Below are positions 1 to 7,788 of a DNA stretch of 12,151 nt, piece by piece. The position numbers and the translations under genes are program-made. How positions within the stretch are numbered: the stretch's first letter is position 1; the number at the start of each line of letters is the position of its first letter. Source of the stretch: Gammaproteobacteria bacterium (GTDB lineage: Bacteria; Pseudomonadota; Gammaproteobacteria; Chromatiales; Chromatiaceae); assembly GCA_024644505.1 (NCBI GenBank), contig JAHEHQ010000035.1:377-12527 (forward strand), given 5' to 3'. The notes beneath the pieces were generated by a model that searched no databases, was not told the DNA's origin, and worked only from the letters and a program-made list of their open reading frames with translations.

Positions 1-129
1 GGGTTTAAGACTGATGGCGAGTTCAGCTTCCTCCCTGGCCTTGTCCGGTGTCGCCGCAAGGGATGGGCCACCAACCACCGCGTAAAGAAATACAGTCAGA
101 CCGGTTATGATCCGTTTTCTATGCTTCAT
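1..129 (-). CDS. N-terminus of an unidentified secreted protein (partial, cut by left edge)
   Basis: Forty-three codons are open from an ATG at 129-127 to the window edge, with no stop. The product starts with a basic stretch (KHRKR, residues 2-6), then a hydrophobic core (about residues 7-20), then a small-residue cleavage region (PSLAA, residues 22-26). This is a classic Sec signal peptide, so the mature protein should be periplasmic or outer-membrane. The visible mature part (residues 27-43) is charged and ends in LAISLKP. A perfect GGAGG Shine-Dalgarno sits 7 bases upstream of the ATG, which supports this start over an in-frame ATG 18 bases earlier. The LKP end recalls the region before the first haem motif in some diheme c-type cytochromes, but no CxxCH is visible, so family is unknown. 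It lies downstream of gdh on the same strand after 145 bases and could be read through from it or have its own promoter. Confidence 0.72.
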   Translation of the reverse strand, partial: MKHRKRIITGLTVFLYAVVGGPSLAATPDKAREEAELAISLKP

Positions 130-136
130 GAAAATG

Positions 137-141
137 CCTCC
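137..141 (-). promoter_or_regulatory. Strong ribosome binding site for the left-edge secreted protein
   Basis: The minus strand reads GGAGG, followed by a 7-base spacer and ATG at 129-127. This is a full-strength Shine-Dalgarno. It decides between two in-frame ATG codons, because the upstream one (147-145) overlaps this site's 5' side and has no comparable site of its own. Confidence 0.7.
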
Positions 142-211
142 ACCCATAACATCCACTATCTGGTTTCTTATATTTTTATCACTCATTCCATGTCCGCCCT
201 GGAACACGGAG

Positions 212-228
212 CCGGGATCAAATCCCGG
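212..228. repeat. Short perfect inverted repeat between gdh and the secreted-protein gene
   Basis: CCGGGAT at 212-218 and ATCCCGG at 222-228 form a 7-bp perfect stem around a 3-base loop. It lies 46 bases past the gdh stop, where a transcription terminator would be expected, but neither strand has a run of T after the stem, so a standard intrinsic terminator is not supported. Read as a 5-bp stem with a 7-base loop (ATCAAAT), it resembles a tRNA T-arm, although no tRNA body can be found beside it. Confidence 0.4.
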
Positions 229-274
229 ACTACCCCTGCAGGATAACAGATAATACCCATTTTCGGCCCACAGA

Positions 275-3200
275 TCAGTACTTCGCCGGCTGAGGATTCG
301 ACACCAGCAATCCCCCTACGTTCGCCACAACCACGGACAGCATGGCGAAATCCAGTGTAGCCTGGGCCTTCATTTCCGAAATCATCCGATTATGCCGGTC
401 CACGGTAAATGGATTCGCCTCCGCCCACTTGTCTATCAGGGTCTTGGCACTCCGGTACTTCCCGGCCCTTTCCAGGATGTGGGAAGTCAGCTCTCTTTGA
501 TGGGAATTCAATGCACTGGCCAGTCCGATATTGGCCAGATTATGCCAGTGGGTACGCGCGTTCAGGCCCGAGATCTGTTGTTGCAACCAGCGAAGCTGCA
601 ACTCGCTTCCGAGCCGATAGTAGAGGGATGCCACCACCGGAACATCTGTACCTGTCTGCTTCGCGACCTCCACGATATCCAGGGCCGCCGTAAGGGGCAT
701 AAGCCCGGCGGTCTGCATGGCCAGGTCCCTCGGAACCCCGCTGTTTGTCAGGCGCTTTGTCTGGCGGTTCAGATCCAACCGGTCCTGGGCGGCCAGGGGC
801 TTGGGCAGCTTTTCCGTCAACTCCGAAACCCCGGGCCGAAAATAGTCCACCAGCTCCCTGATCTGCAGACTGCCCTGTCTGTAACGCAACATCCAGTTCA
901 CCGAGCGCTCCAGCATCCGGGAGACCTTTAGCAGCATTTCGATCTGAATACCTGCGGCAACCCGATTGTCCAGGGCCTCTATGCGCTGCCACAGTTGGTT
1001 GGCATCAAAGATCATACTGGCGGCGAGATAGGCGCGTGTGACACCCGCAATATTGGCGCCAACCTCCTCACGCATTCGGAAACCGAATCCCGGCCCGATA
1101 TGGTCCACGATATCGTTGGTTAGGTGCGTGGCAATGATCTCCCGTTTCAACTGGTGGTTTGCCATCTGACTCGAATACCGCTCACCCAACACACCGGGGA
1201 AGTAATTCTCCAGCTTGGAGGCAAGAAACGTGTCGTCGGGTATCTCTGATTGAATCAGCGCCTCGTAGTAGGTCATCTTGCTGTAGGAGTGCAGTACCGC
1301 GATCTCGGGCTTGGTCAGTCCGCTGTTTTCGGCCTGGCGCCTGGCAATCTCCTTGTTGTCCGGCAGGAATTCCAGGCTGCGCTCCAGCCTTCCCTGGGAT
1401 TCCAGCCAGTTGATGAACCGTGCATGTTCGCTTACCCGCTGGGTCGCCTGGGACGCAACGAGGGAAATTGCCTGACTCTGGGAGTAGTTGTTCGCCAGAA
1501 CCAGATCAGCCACCTCGTCGGTCATTTCCACCAGCAGCTGGTTGCGCTGCTTAAGGGTCATGTCCCCGGCGGAGAGAATTTGATTGAGCAGGATCTTTAT
1601 GTTGACCTCGTGATCAGAGCAATCCACCCCCGCCGAATTATCGATGAAGTCGGTGTAGATCAACCCCCCTTTCCTGGCAAATTCAACTCTTCCCAGCTGA
1701 GTGACGCCCAGATTGCCTCCCTCTCCGATCACTTTGCAGCGCAGCTCAGCGCCATCGACCCGGAGCCCGTCGTTTGCCTTGTCGCTGACCTCTTCATGGG
1801 TCTCTCCGGTGGCCTTGACATAAGTACCTATACCGCCGTTCCACAAAAGATCCACGGGTGCCTTGAGCATACTGCGGATGAGTTCCAGGGGTATCAGCCG
1901 GTCTTCCTTGATACCGAGCAGTGTCTTTGTTTCGTTCGATATCACGATCGATTTGGCCGCCCGGGAATAGATGCCTCCCCCCTGGGATATGAGAGCGGGG
2001 TCGTAGTCTGCCCAACTGGATCGACCCATCCTGAACAGACGCTGCCTCTCTCTGAACGACGCCTCGGGATCGGGATTGGGATCGATGAATATATGCTGGT
2101 GATTGAATGCACCCACCAGCCTGATATGCATCGACTGCAACATACCGTTACCGAAGACATCTCCGGACATGTCTCCGATCCCGATCACACGAAAATCCCG
2201 GGACTGGATATCAATGCCGATCTCACGGAAATTCCGTTTCACCGACTCCCAGGCACCCCTTGCGGTGATGCCCATCTTTTTGTGGTCGTAACCCGCCGAG
2301 CCTCCAGATGCGAAGGCGTCGCCAAGCCAGAATCCATACTCCTGGGCAATGCCGTTGGCAATATCCGAGAAGGTGGCAGTGCCTTTGTCCGCCGCGATCA
2401 CCAGGTAAGGGTCGTCCTCATCGTATCTGACGAGGTTGCCGGGGGTCTTCACCTTACCCTGCTCATAGTTGTCGGTCAGATCCAGCATGCCGCACAGCAG
2501 TGTCCGGTAACAGCGGACCACCTCCTCCTGCTGCAGGTCCCGTTTCAGCCCGCTCAAAGGCGTCTTGACCACAAAACCTCCCTTGGAACCGGCTGGCACG
2601 ATGACGGTATTCTTTACCATCTGGGCCTTCATCAGGCCGAGGACTTCGGTGCGAAAATCCTCCATCCGGTCGGACCAGCGCAACCCGCCCCGGGCGACGC
2701 GCCCTCCTCTCAGATGCACCCCCTCCATTCGGGAGGAGAAGACGAATATCTCGAACATGGGCCTGGGAAGCGGCATGTCGGATACCGACCGCGAAGCTAT
2801 CTTGAAGGAAAGATAACCCTTGGGTTTCCCATCGGACCCCGGTTGAAAATAGTTGGTGCGCAACGTCGACTGAATCAGGTTGACGAAGTGGCGAATAATA
2901 CGGTCCTGGTCAAGGCTGGATACCGAGTCGAGTCTTTTCTCGATACGCGACAAAATCTCTTCGCAGCGTTTATCCCTATGCTCCTGTTTCGGGGAAAACC
3001 TCGCCGTGAAAAATTCCACCAGATTACGTGCTATCTCCGGATTGCCGCTGAGACTGTCGATCAGATAACTCTGGCTGTAGGGACTTCTGATCTGCTTCAG
3101 GTAACTGCTGTAGGCACGCAGCACTACAACCCGCTGCCAGGACATGCCGGACCTCAGGACCAGTTGATTGAAACCGTCGTTATCAATCTCCTGGTTCCAG

Positions 3201-5101
3201 ATTCTCTGGAACGCCTCTTCGAGCAGGCGGCTGTTTTTTTCGTTGAACTCCCGCCCGCCCTTGGGATACCTCATGGAGAAATCGTGAATCCACAGCTCAT
3301 CTTTATTGAGATGCAGGCGATAGGGTCGCTCTCCCAACACTGTCAGTCCCATGTTTTCCAGAATGGGAATGACCTCCGAGAGCGGTACCGGCTTCGACAC
3401 CGAGTAGAGCCGCAGGTACACCGATTTATCCGACTCCAGGATCGGGTGGTAAAAATGCAGCGCAAGCTGCCCGGTTTTCCTCGCCTTCTCGATTCTCTCT
3501 ACATCCACCGCCGCGGTACGCGGCATAAAATCCTCGCGAAAACCACCCGGAAAGGCCTGGCCGTATTCCCTGTAATAACGGGCGGCCATCGATTCCCCGT
3601 ATTTCTCTATCAGTGCAGCACGCAATCCATCCTGCCAGGTCGTTGAGGCATCGATGACCAGTTGTTCGATGGTATCGGGATCATGCTTGGGAGTACTGCC
3701 CGGGAGAACGTGGACGACGAAATGGACCCGGGCAAGTATGGATTCTGAGAACCGGGTTTCAAACTCCACCTCCGTGCCCTGAAGCCCTTCCACCAGGACC
3801 TTCTGGATCTGCACCCGCAACTCCCGGCTGTACACCTCCTTGGGCACATAAACCAGGCAGGAGTAAAAACGGTCAAAGGAATCCCTGAACATGAACAGCC
3901 TTGTTCGCTGTCGCTCCTGAAGGCCGAGAATGCCTACGGCGATCTCCAGCAGTTCTTCCCGTGTTATCTGGAACAAGGTATCCCTGGGAAGCGTCACCAG
4001 GATATTCATCATGGCCTTCGCCGCATGGGATCCCGACACCAGACGGGTGCCTTCCATCACCGCCTGGACTTTCCGCCTCAACACCGGGATATCCGTGGGG
4101 GGTCTGCTGTAGGCCGTGGAGGAATAGAGCCCGAGAATACAGTACTCGCCGTCTATCTCTCCTTCCCCGTTGTAGCGTTTGATGCCGATATAGTCCATGT
4201 AGGCGGGGCGGTGAATCGTGGATTTCCTGCTTGCCTTGGTGGTCACGAGGGAACAGCGATTGTCCGGGCAGGGACCCTTGCTCAGGGGAATGATCTGTTC
4301 CAGTGCACGCCACTTTTCATCGTCACCCCGCAGCAGCCCGAGACTGGTGTCCGGGGTCACCCGCGGGCCCTCCGGCGTATAATCCAGCTCGCAATAGGCC
4401 AGAAAGGTGAAATGATCGTTTTCGATCCATTCCAGGAAAGCGAGGTTTTCCACCTCCTCATCGCTGTTTCCGTCCGGTTGTCTCTCCCTGAGTTCCTCAC
4501 ACACACTCTTCACCCGGGATTTCATGGGCTTCCAGTCCTCGTTGGCGCGGGTGACGTCACGGATAATCTCCATCACCTGCCCCCGAACCGCCCCCAGGAC
4601 CTTGTCGGACGGCTGTTTCTCGATATAAAACTTGATAAGGGAAGCCGCTGTGCTCTCCTTCGAGGCCGAGCCGCTCAGTTCCCGCAGTTTGCCCTTGTCG
4701 TCGCGAAGACAGTAAACGACCGGATGTATGGTAAGGAATATGGTGAATCCCGCCCGGTTCAGCATCATGGAGATCGAGTCCACCAGAAATGCCATATCTT
4801 CGGTCACGATCTCGATCACGGTATGGGTACTTTGCCAGCCATGTTCCTCGATATTGGGGTTGTAAACCCTCACCGCGACGGCACCTTTCACCCGGTCCCT
4901 GAAAAGCTGCCAGTGCGCGATTACCGCACCAATGAGATCGGCGGAGTCATACTCGTTGAGTTCCGCGGCGGGCAGATGCCGATAAAACTGATGGATCAGA
5001 AGCTCGACCTGTCTGCCCTGCGCTTCGTCGAGTCCATCCTGGAAACGTTTTCTGAACTCATCCAGCAGTTGCTGTATACGCAGTTCGACGGCATTCTTCA
5101 T
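275..5101 (-). CDS. gdhB: NAD-specific glutamate dehydrogenase, large (about 180 kDa) bacterial type
   Basis: This enzyme oxidatively deaminates L-glutamate to 2-oxoglutarate and ammonia with NAD+ (EC 1.4.1.2) in the cytoplasm, feeding glutamate carbon into the TCA cycle. The length (about 1,608 residues) is normal for the large bacterial family. Numbering from the upstream ATG at 5113, the long N-terminal regulatory half runs to about 700. The catalytic core follows, with GGLRWSDR (809-816), AGSKGGFVVK (841-850) carrying the likely substrate lysine, AADKGTATFSD (907-917), a nucleotide-binding stretch GIGDMSGDVFGNG (978-990), GEGGNLGVTQLGR (1130-1142) and DFIDNSAGVDCSDHEVNIK (1155-1173). A helical C-terminal domain completes it. 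The ATG at 5101 is preferred because GGAG lies 6 bases before it, while the ATG at 5113 has no Shine-Dalgarno; the difference is four residues. The reading frame is intact. The gene follows the esterase on the same strand after about 65 bases. The symbol is used by analogy with Pseudomonas. Confidence 0.96.
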   Translation of the reverse strand: MKNAVELRIQQLLDEFRKRFQDGLDEAQGRQVELLIHQFYRHLPAAELNEYDSADLIGAVIAHWQLFRDRVKGAVAVRVYNPNIEEHGWQSTHTVIEIVTEDMAFLVDSISMMLNRAGFTIFLTIHPVVYCLRDDKGKLRELSGSASKESTAASLIKFYIEKQPSDKVLGAVRGQVMEIIRDVTRANEDWKPMKSRVKSVCEELRERQPDGNSDEEVENLAFLEWIENDHFTFLAYCELDYTPEGPRVTPDTSLGLLRGDDEKWRALEQIIPLSKGPCPDNRCSLVTTKASRKSTIHRPAYMDYIGIKRYNGEGEIDGEYCILGLYSSTAYSRPPTDIPVLRRKVQAVMEGTRLVSGSHAAKAMMNILVTLPRDTLFQITREELLEIAVGILGLQERQRTRLFMFRDSFDRFYSCLVYVPKEVYSRELRVQIQKVLVEGLQGTEVEFETRFSESILARVHFVVHVLPGSTPKHDPDTIEQLVIDASTTWQDGLRAALIEKYGESMAARYYREYGQAFPGGFREDFMPRTAAVDVERIEKARKTGQLALHFYHPILESDKSVYLRLYSVSKPVPLSEVIPILENMGLTVLGERPYRLHLNKDELWIHDFSMRYPKGGREFNEKNSRLLEEAFQRIWNQEIDNDGFNQLVLRSGMSWQRVVVLRAYSSYLKQIRSPYSQSYLIDSLSGNPEIARNLVEFFTARFSPKQEHRDKRCEEILSRIEKRLDSVSSLDQDRIIRHFVNLIQSTLRTNYFQPGSDGKPKGYLSFKIASRSVSDMPLPRPMFEIFVFSSRMEGVHLRGGRVARGGLRWSDRMEDFRTEVLGLMKAQMVKNTVIVPAGSKGGFVVKTPLSGLKRDLQQEEVVRCYRTLLCGMLDLTDNYEQGKVKTPGNLVRYDEDDPYLVIAADKGTATFSDIANGIAQEYGFWLGDAFASGGSAGYDHKKMGITARGAWESVKRNFREIGIDIQSRDFRVIGIGDMSGDVFGNGMLQSMHIRLVGAFNHQHIFIDPNPDPEASFRERQRLFRMGRSSWADYDPALISQGGGIYSRAAKSIVISNETKTLLGIKEDRLIPLELIRSMLKAPVDLLWNGGIGTYVKATGETHEEVSDKANDGLRVDGAELRCKVIGEGGNLGVTQLGRVEFARKGGLIYTDFIDNSAGVDCSDHEVNIKILLNQILSAGDMTLKQRNQLLVEMTDEVADLVLANNYSQSQAISLVASQATQRVSEHARFINWLESQGRLERSLEFLPDNKEIARRQAENSGLTKPEIAVLHSYSKMTYYEALIQSEIPDDTFLASKLENYFPGVLGERYSSQMANHQLKREIIATHLTNDIVDHIGPGFGFRMREEVGANIAGVTRAYLAASMIFDANQLWQRIEALDNRVAAGIQIEMLLKVSRMLERSVNWMLRYRQGSLQIRELVDYFRPGVSELTEKLPKPLAAQDRLDLNRQTKRLTNSGVPRDLAMQTAGLMPLTAALDIVEVAKQTGTDVPVVASLYYRLGSELQLRWLQQQISGLNARTHWHNLANIGLASALNSHQRELTSHILERAGKYRSAKTLIDKWAEANPFTVDRHNRMISEMKAQATLDFAMLSVVVANVGGLLVSNPQPAKY

Positions 5102-5166
5102 GACCTTCTCCATAGCGGAAGCAGGAAATTAGAAAAGACGATTTTTTGGGGAAATATCTGGGCTTT

Positions 5167-5832
5167 TTATGGGGATCCGAAGATCGTGCGGAACCAGCTT
5201 GAAACGTCTGCGATCTCTTCCATACAGACGGCGTGTTCCATGGGGTAGGTCTTATAGTCCGCCCCATAACCCATTTCTCTGAGCCTTTCGCAGCCGTCGC
5301 GACCAATACGCTCAGGCACCACCGGATCGGCGGTTCCATGACAGAGTTTTACCGGAATATCCCTGTTGACGGGATCGGGCCGGACCCGGTCATGGGTGGC
5401 AAAATAGGTGGAGAGTCCCAAAAGACCCGCAAGGCGGTGAGGGTATGTCAATGCCGTCTGAATCGCCACGGCACCGCCCTGGGAAAATCCGGCCAGTACG
5501 ATACGCCGACTGTCGATGCCCCGTTCCATCTCCCGGTCTACCAGCAGGCGGACGGCATCCGCCGAGTCCATCAACTGATCGATATCCACACGGCGATCTA
5601 TGTTTATATCCAGAATGTCATACCAGGCCGGCATGACAAAACCGCCATTTACGGTCACGGGCCTCGCCGGTGCATGGGGAAACACGAAGCGAATGGCGGC
5701 GACTCCGTCGAGTTTCAACTCCGGCACGATAGGCTCGAAATCATGGCCGTCCGCGCCCAGGCCATGGAGCCAGATGACGGCCGCATCGGCAGTGGACGAG
5801 GGTTCAATCTCAACACAGGGCAGATAATTCAT
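5167..5832 (-). CDS. Carboxylesterase / lysophospholipase-like alpha/beta hydrolase (EstB family)
   Basis: A cytoplasmic serine hydrolase of 221 residues, the usual size for the carboxylesterase II / acyl-protein thioesterase-like family, which cleaves short-chain carboxylic esters. The oxyanion-hole motif WLHGLGADGHDF is at residues 21-32. The nucleophile elbow GFSQGG (115-120) places the catalytic serine at 117. The acid is Asp169 in HGTADPVVP, and the histidine is His200 in YPMEHAVC. FPHAP (51-55) and MPAWYDI (67-73) are also family hallmarks. There is no signal peptide or membrane segment. The gene lies between hoxW and gdh on the same strand and has its own extended -10-like element, so it is probably a separate transcription unit that may continue into gdh. 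The physiological substrate cannot be told from sequence. Phospholipase and thioesterase activity are alternatives within the same family. Confidence 0.93.
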   Translation of the reverse strand: MNYLPCVEIEPSSTADAAVIWLHGLGADGHDFEPIVPELKLDGVAAIRFVFPHAPARPVTVNGGFVMPAWYDILDINIDRRVDIDQLMDSADAVRLLVDREMERGIDSRRIVLAGFSQGGAVAIQTALTYPHRLAGLLGLSTYFATHDRVRPDPVNRDIPVKLCHGTADPVVPERIGRDGCERLREMGYGADYKTYPMEHAVCMEEIADVSSWFRTIFGSP

Positions 5833-5840
5833 AGTCTCGC

Positions 5841-5849
5841 AGTATACCA
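5841..5849 (-). promoter_or_regulatory. Extended -10-like promoter element of the esterase gene
   Basis: The minus strand reads TGG followed by TATACT, a close match to the extended -10 consensus (TGn then TATAAT). No good -35 lies at 16-18 bases upstream, which is common for extended -10 promoters. Only 8 bases separate TATACT from the ATG at 5832, so a transcript from here would start about one or two bases before the start codon and have practically no leader. No clear Shine-Dalgarno is present, which is consistent with that. Confidence 0.4.
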
Positions 5850-5866
5850 GCTGCGGGGGGATTAAG

Positions 5867-5899
5867 GATCAAGGGGTCAAGGGGTCAGATCCCTTGATC
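5867..5899 (-). terminator. Terminator-like hairpin at the 3' end of the hox operon
   Basis: GATCAAGGG (5867-5875) and CCCTTGATC (5891-5899) form a 9-bp perfect stem around a 15-base loop. In the hox transcript the 5' arm lies in the last codons of hoxW and the loop contains its stop codon. The sequence after the stem is pyrimidine-rich but C-rich (CTTAATCCCCCC), without a T run, so it may only block exonucleases or terminate weakly. The loop and part of the arm are built from a tandem 8-base repeat. Confidence 0.35.
5870..5885. repeat. Tandem 8-base repeat beside hoxW
   Basis: CAAGGGGT occurs twice in direct tandem (5870-5877 and 5878-5885) and is followed by a further CA. The second copy ends on the first base of the hoxW stop codon. 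Together with the following GATCCC, this makes a small repeat-rich patch that contrasts with the ordinary coding sequence on both sides. Confidence 0.6.
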
Positions 5900-6340
5900 G
5901 CTGATCCTGCGTTCCGCGAAAAAGCTGATTGCTTCACAAAGATTCTGCATGGCCTTTTCCGAAATCGTCTCGGTAAAGGGGTCGAAACGGTAGCCCCTGA
6001 TCGCCAGGATATATGCACCGGCGGTCGCGCCGAACAGTGTTCTGGCCAGATAGGTCAGGGCGGCCGGAGATATACTGTGGGTGTCCAGATGCATTTCCGC
6101 ATCATCGGGCAAAGGAGAGAAATCAAAAGGCGGGGGAGCGTCCAATGAGGCATCGACATAGACCACCTGACCATAACCGGTCATGTCCATGGCATCCTCG
6201 ACGCACAGCTGGTACTGGTATCTTGTTTCTACGCCTGGCAGGCGCAGTTGATCAAGCCTTTCCAAGAATGCCGGGGCAAGCCCGTCGTCACCTCGGGCGG
6301 GATTACCGCAGCCGATGACCAGGACAGGTTTTTCTTTCAC
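5885..6340 (-). CDS. hoxW: Hydrogenase maturation endopeptidase for HoxH (HoxW/HupD family)
   Basis: This nickel-dependent endopeptidase cleaves the C-terminal tail of the hydrogenase large subunit once the NiFe centre is loaded. The product has 151 residues, typical for the family, and opens directly with the hallmark VLVIGCGNPARGDDG (6-20). The metal-sensing residues expected by comparison with HybD are visible: Asp18/Asp19 in the GDD motif, Asp63 in VVYVDAS, and His88 in DTHSISP. The start is the GTG at 6340-6338, not a further-upstream ATG at 6586: the extra 82 codons lie entirely inside hoxH in another frame and encode an unnatural Arg/Gly/Pro/Gln-rich sequence. The GTG overlaps the hoxH stop as GTGA, so translation is likely coupled to hoxH, the protein it processes. 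The last codons lie in a repeat-derived hairpin, so the C-terminal residues may be atypical. Confidence 0.92.
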   Translation of the reverse strand: MKEKPVLVIGCGNPARGDDGLAPAFLERLDQLRLPGVETRYQYQLCVEDAMDMTGYGQVVYVDASLDAPPPFDFSPLPDDAEMHLDTHSISPAALTYLARTLFGATAGAYILAIRGYRFDPFTETISEKAMQNLCEAISFFAERRISDQGI

Positions 6341-7776
6341 CCTTCTCTGCTCTTGCGATCCACCAGCGTACCCTCCGCATCGTACACTTCCACCAAAAGG
6401 GGCATCTGCCCCAGGGCATGGGTGGCGCAGGAGAGGCAGGGGTCGTAGGCGCGCACCGCCACTTCTATCTGGTTGAGCATGGGTTCGGTGATCCTGGCCT
6501 GGCCGGACAGTTGCTCCCTGGCCACGCGGCTGACGGCGCGGTTCATGGCCTCGTTGTTGTTGGTGGTGGACACTATCAGGTTGCAAAAAGTGACCTGATC
6601 GTTTTCATCGACCCGGTAGTGGTGGAACAGGGTACCCCTCGGTGCCTCGATCACGCCGATGCCCTCCTCCCGGCGTTCGCCCCTGACCATCAGTTCCTCT
6701 CCCTGCAGATCCGGGTCATGCAGCAATGACTTTATCTTTTCCACACAATGCAGCACCTCGATCATACGTGCCCAGTGATAAGCCAGGGACATCTGATTAG
6801 GCAGGCCGTTGGTGAGCTGGCGAAAGGCCTGGTGGGCATCATCGGCCAGTGGGGTATCGATAAATCCGGCGGTGTTCATACGGGACAGGGGACCGACGCG
6901 GTACCAGCCGTCCAGGTTGCCACGGCGCTTGATGAACGGGAACTTCATATATGACCAGGAGCGCACCTCCTCCATCAGATAGTCGTTGAAGTCCCGGTAA
7001 TCGACCTGGTCGAAGATGATATTGCCCCCGGCATCGATGGCACGCAGCCAGCCGTGATAAAGATCCAGCGCACCGTCGCCGCGCACCAAAGACATGTGGT
7101 TGGAATTGAAAGTGGCAAATCGTGTCACATGGGGCAGATGCCCGAGCGTATAGTCCTGGGCAATCTCTACCGCTTCCTGTGCCCATGCGAGCATCTGATC
7201 CACGTCTCCCAGCAGAGGATCCCTCTCCGCGATGCTCAGATTCTTGTTGATGCCCCCCGGCACGGCGCTGGTGCCGTGAATCCTCTTGCCAGCCGTGGCC
7301 TCGATCACCTGCTGGCCGAATTTCCGCATGCGGATCCCCTTCATGGCGAGATCCGGATTTTCCTGTATGACACCGAAGATATTTCGTCTCGAGACATCGT
7401 CCCCGAGGCCGAACAACAGGTCGGGGGAACTCAGGTGAAAAAAGTGCAGAACATTGCTCTGCATGATCTGCCCGTAATGCATCAGGCGCCGCATCTTTTC
7501 CGCCGTCGGCGTCAGTTTATCGGCGCCGATAATCATGTCCATGGCTTTGGAGGCCGCCAGGTGGTGGCTGACCGGACAGATGCCGCACAAACGCTGTACG
7601 ATCACCGGCACCTCCCAGTAGAGCCTGCCGAGAATAAATCTTTCGAAACCGCGGAACTCGACGATGTGCAGCCGCGCCTCGTCCACGTTGTTGTCTTCGT
7701 CCAGGTGGATGGTGACCTTGCCGTGGCCTTCCACCCGGGTCAGGGGATCGATCTCGATAACGCGTGTCTTAGCCAT
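6337..7776 (-). CDS. hoxH: NAD-reducing [NiFe] hydrogenase, large (catalytic) subunit
   Basis: This subunit carries the NiFe active site that interconverts H2 with protons and electrons. It has 479 residues, normal for HoxH. The N-terminal ligand motif RLCGICPVSHH gives Cys64 and Cys67. The C-terminal motif DPCLSCATH gives Cys447 and Cys450. The conserved RVEGHG (14-19), with its proton-transfer Glu16, is present. The protein continues for 26 residues past His453. This is the tail that the HoxW-type protease should remove after the histidine, so the gene encodes a precursor. HoxF and HoxU genes on the same transcript place it in the bidirectional NAD-linked group 3d and not among F420- or NADP-linked relatives. 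It starts 12 bases after the hoxY stop, with only a weak GGAT as Shine-Dalgarno, and overlaps hoxW by 4 bases. No frame damage or missing ligand is seen. Confidence 0.97.
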   Translation of the reverse strand: MAKTRVIEIDPLTRVEGHGKVTIHLDEDNNVDEARLHIVEFRGFERFILGRLYWEVPVIVQRLCGICPVSHHLAASKAMDMIIGADKLTPTAEKMRRLMHYGQIMQSNVLHFFHLSSPDLLFGLGDDVSRRNIFGVIQENPDLAMKGIRMRKFGQQVIEATAGKRIHGTSAVPGGINKNLSIAERDPLLGDVDQMLAWAQEAVEIAQDYTLGHLPHVTRFATFNSNHMSLVRGDGALDLYHGWLRAIDAGGNIIFDQVDYRDFNDYLMEEVRSWSYMKFPFIKRRGNLDGWYRVGPLSRMNTAGFIDTPLADDAHQAFRQLTNGLPNQMSLAYHWARMIEVLHCVEKIKSLLHDPDLQGEELMVRGERREEGIGVIEAPRGTLFHHYRVDENDQVTFCNLIVSTTNNNEAMNRAVSRVAREQLSGQARITEPMLNQIEVAVRAYDPCLSCATHALGQMPLLVEVYDAEGTLVDRKSREG

Positions 7777-7788
7777 GAATATCCATGC

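Noticed and set aside
212..239. A tRNA gene suggested by the T-arm-like hairpin
   Set aside because: No D-arm, anticodon arm, matching acceptor strand or CCA end can be found around it.
1250..3646. A 798-codon open frame on the plus strand opposite gdh
   Set aside because: It is fully antisense to an intact, motif-rich gdh. Its product shows no recognisable domain, and stop codons are rare opposite GC-rich coding sequence, so a long shadow frame is expected.
4025..5248. A 407-codon plus-strand frame spanning the gdh 5' end and esterase 3' end
   Set aside because: It crosses two real genes in antisense, has no ribosome site or domain, and is best explained as a shadow.
5867..5899. A standard rho-independent terminator after hoxW
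   Set aside because: The stem is good but neither strand has a T run after it, so only a terminator-like hairpin is reported, at low confidence.
6341..6586. An 82-codon N-terminal extension of HoxW from an upstream ATG
   Set aside because: It lies wholly within hoxH in another frame and is rich in Arg, Gly, Pro and Gln. The family motif starts right after the GTG at 6340, which is coupled to the hoxH stop.
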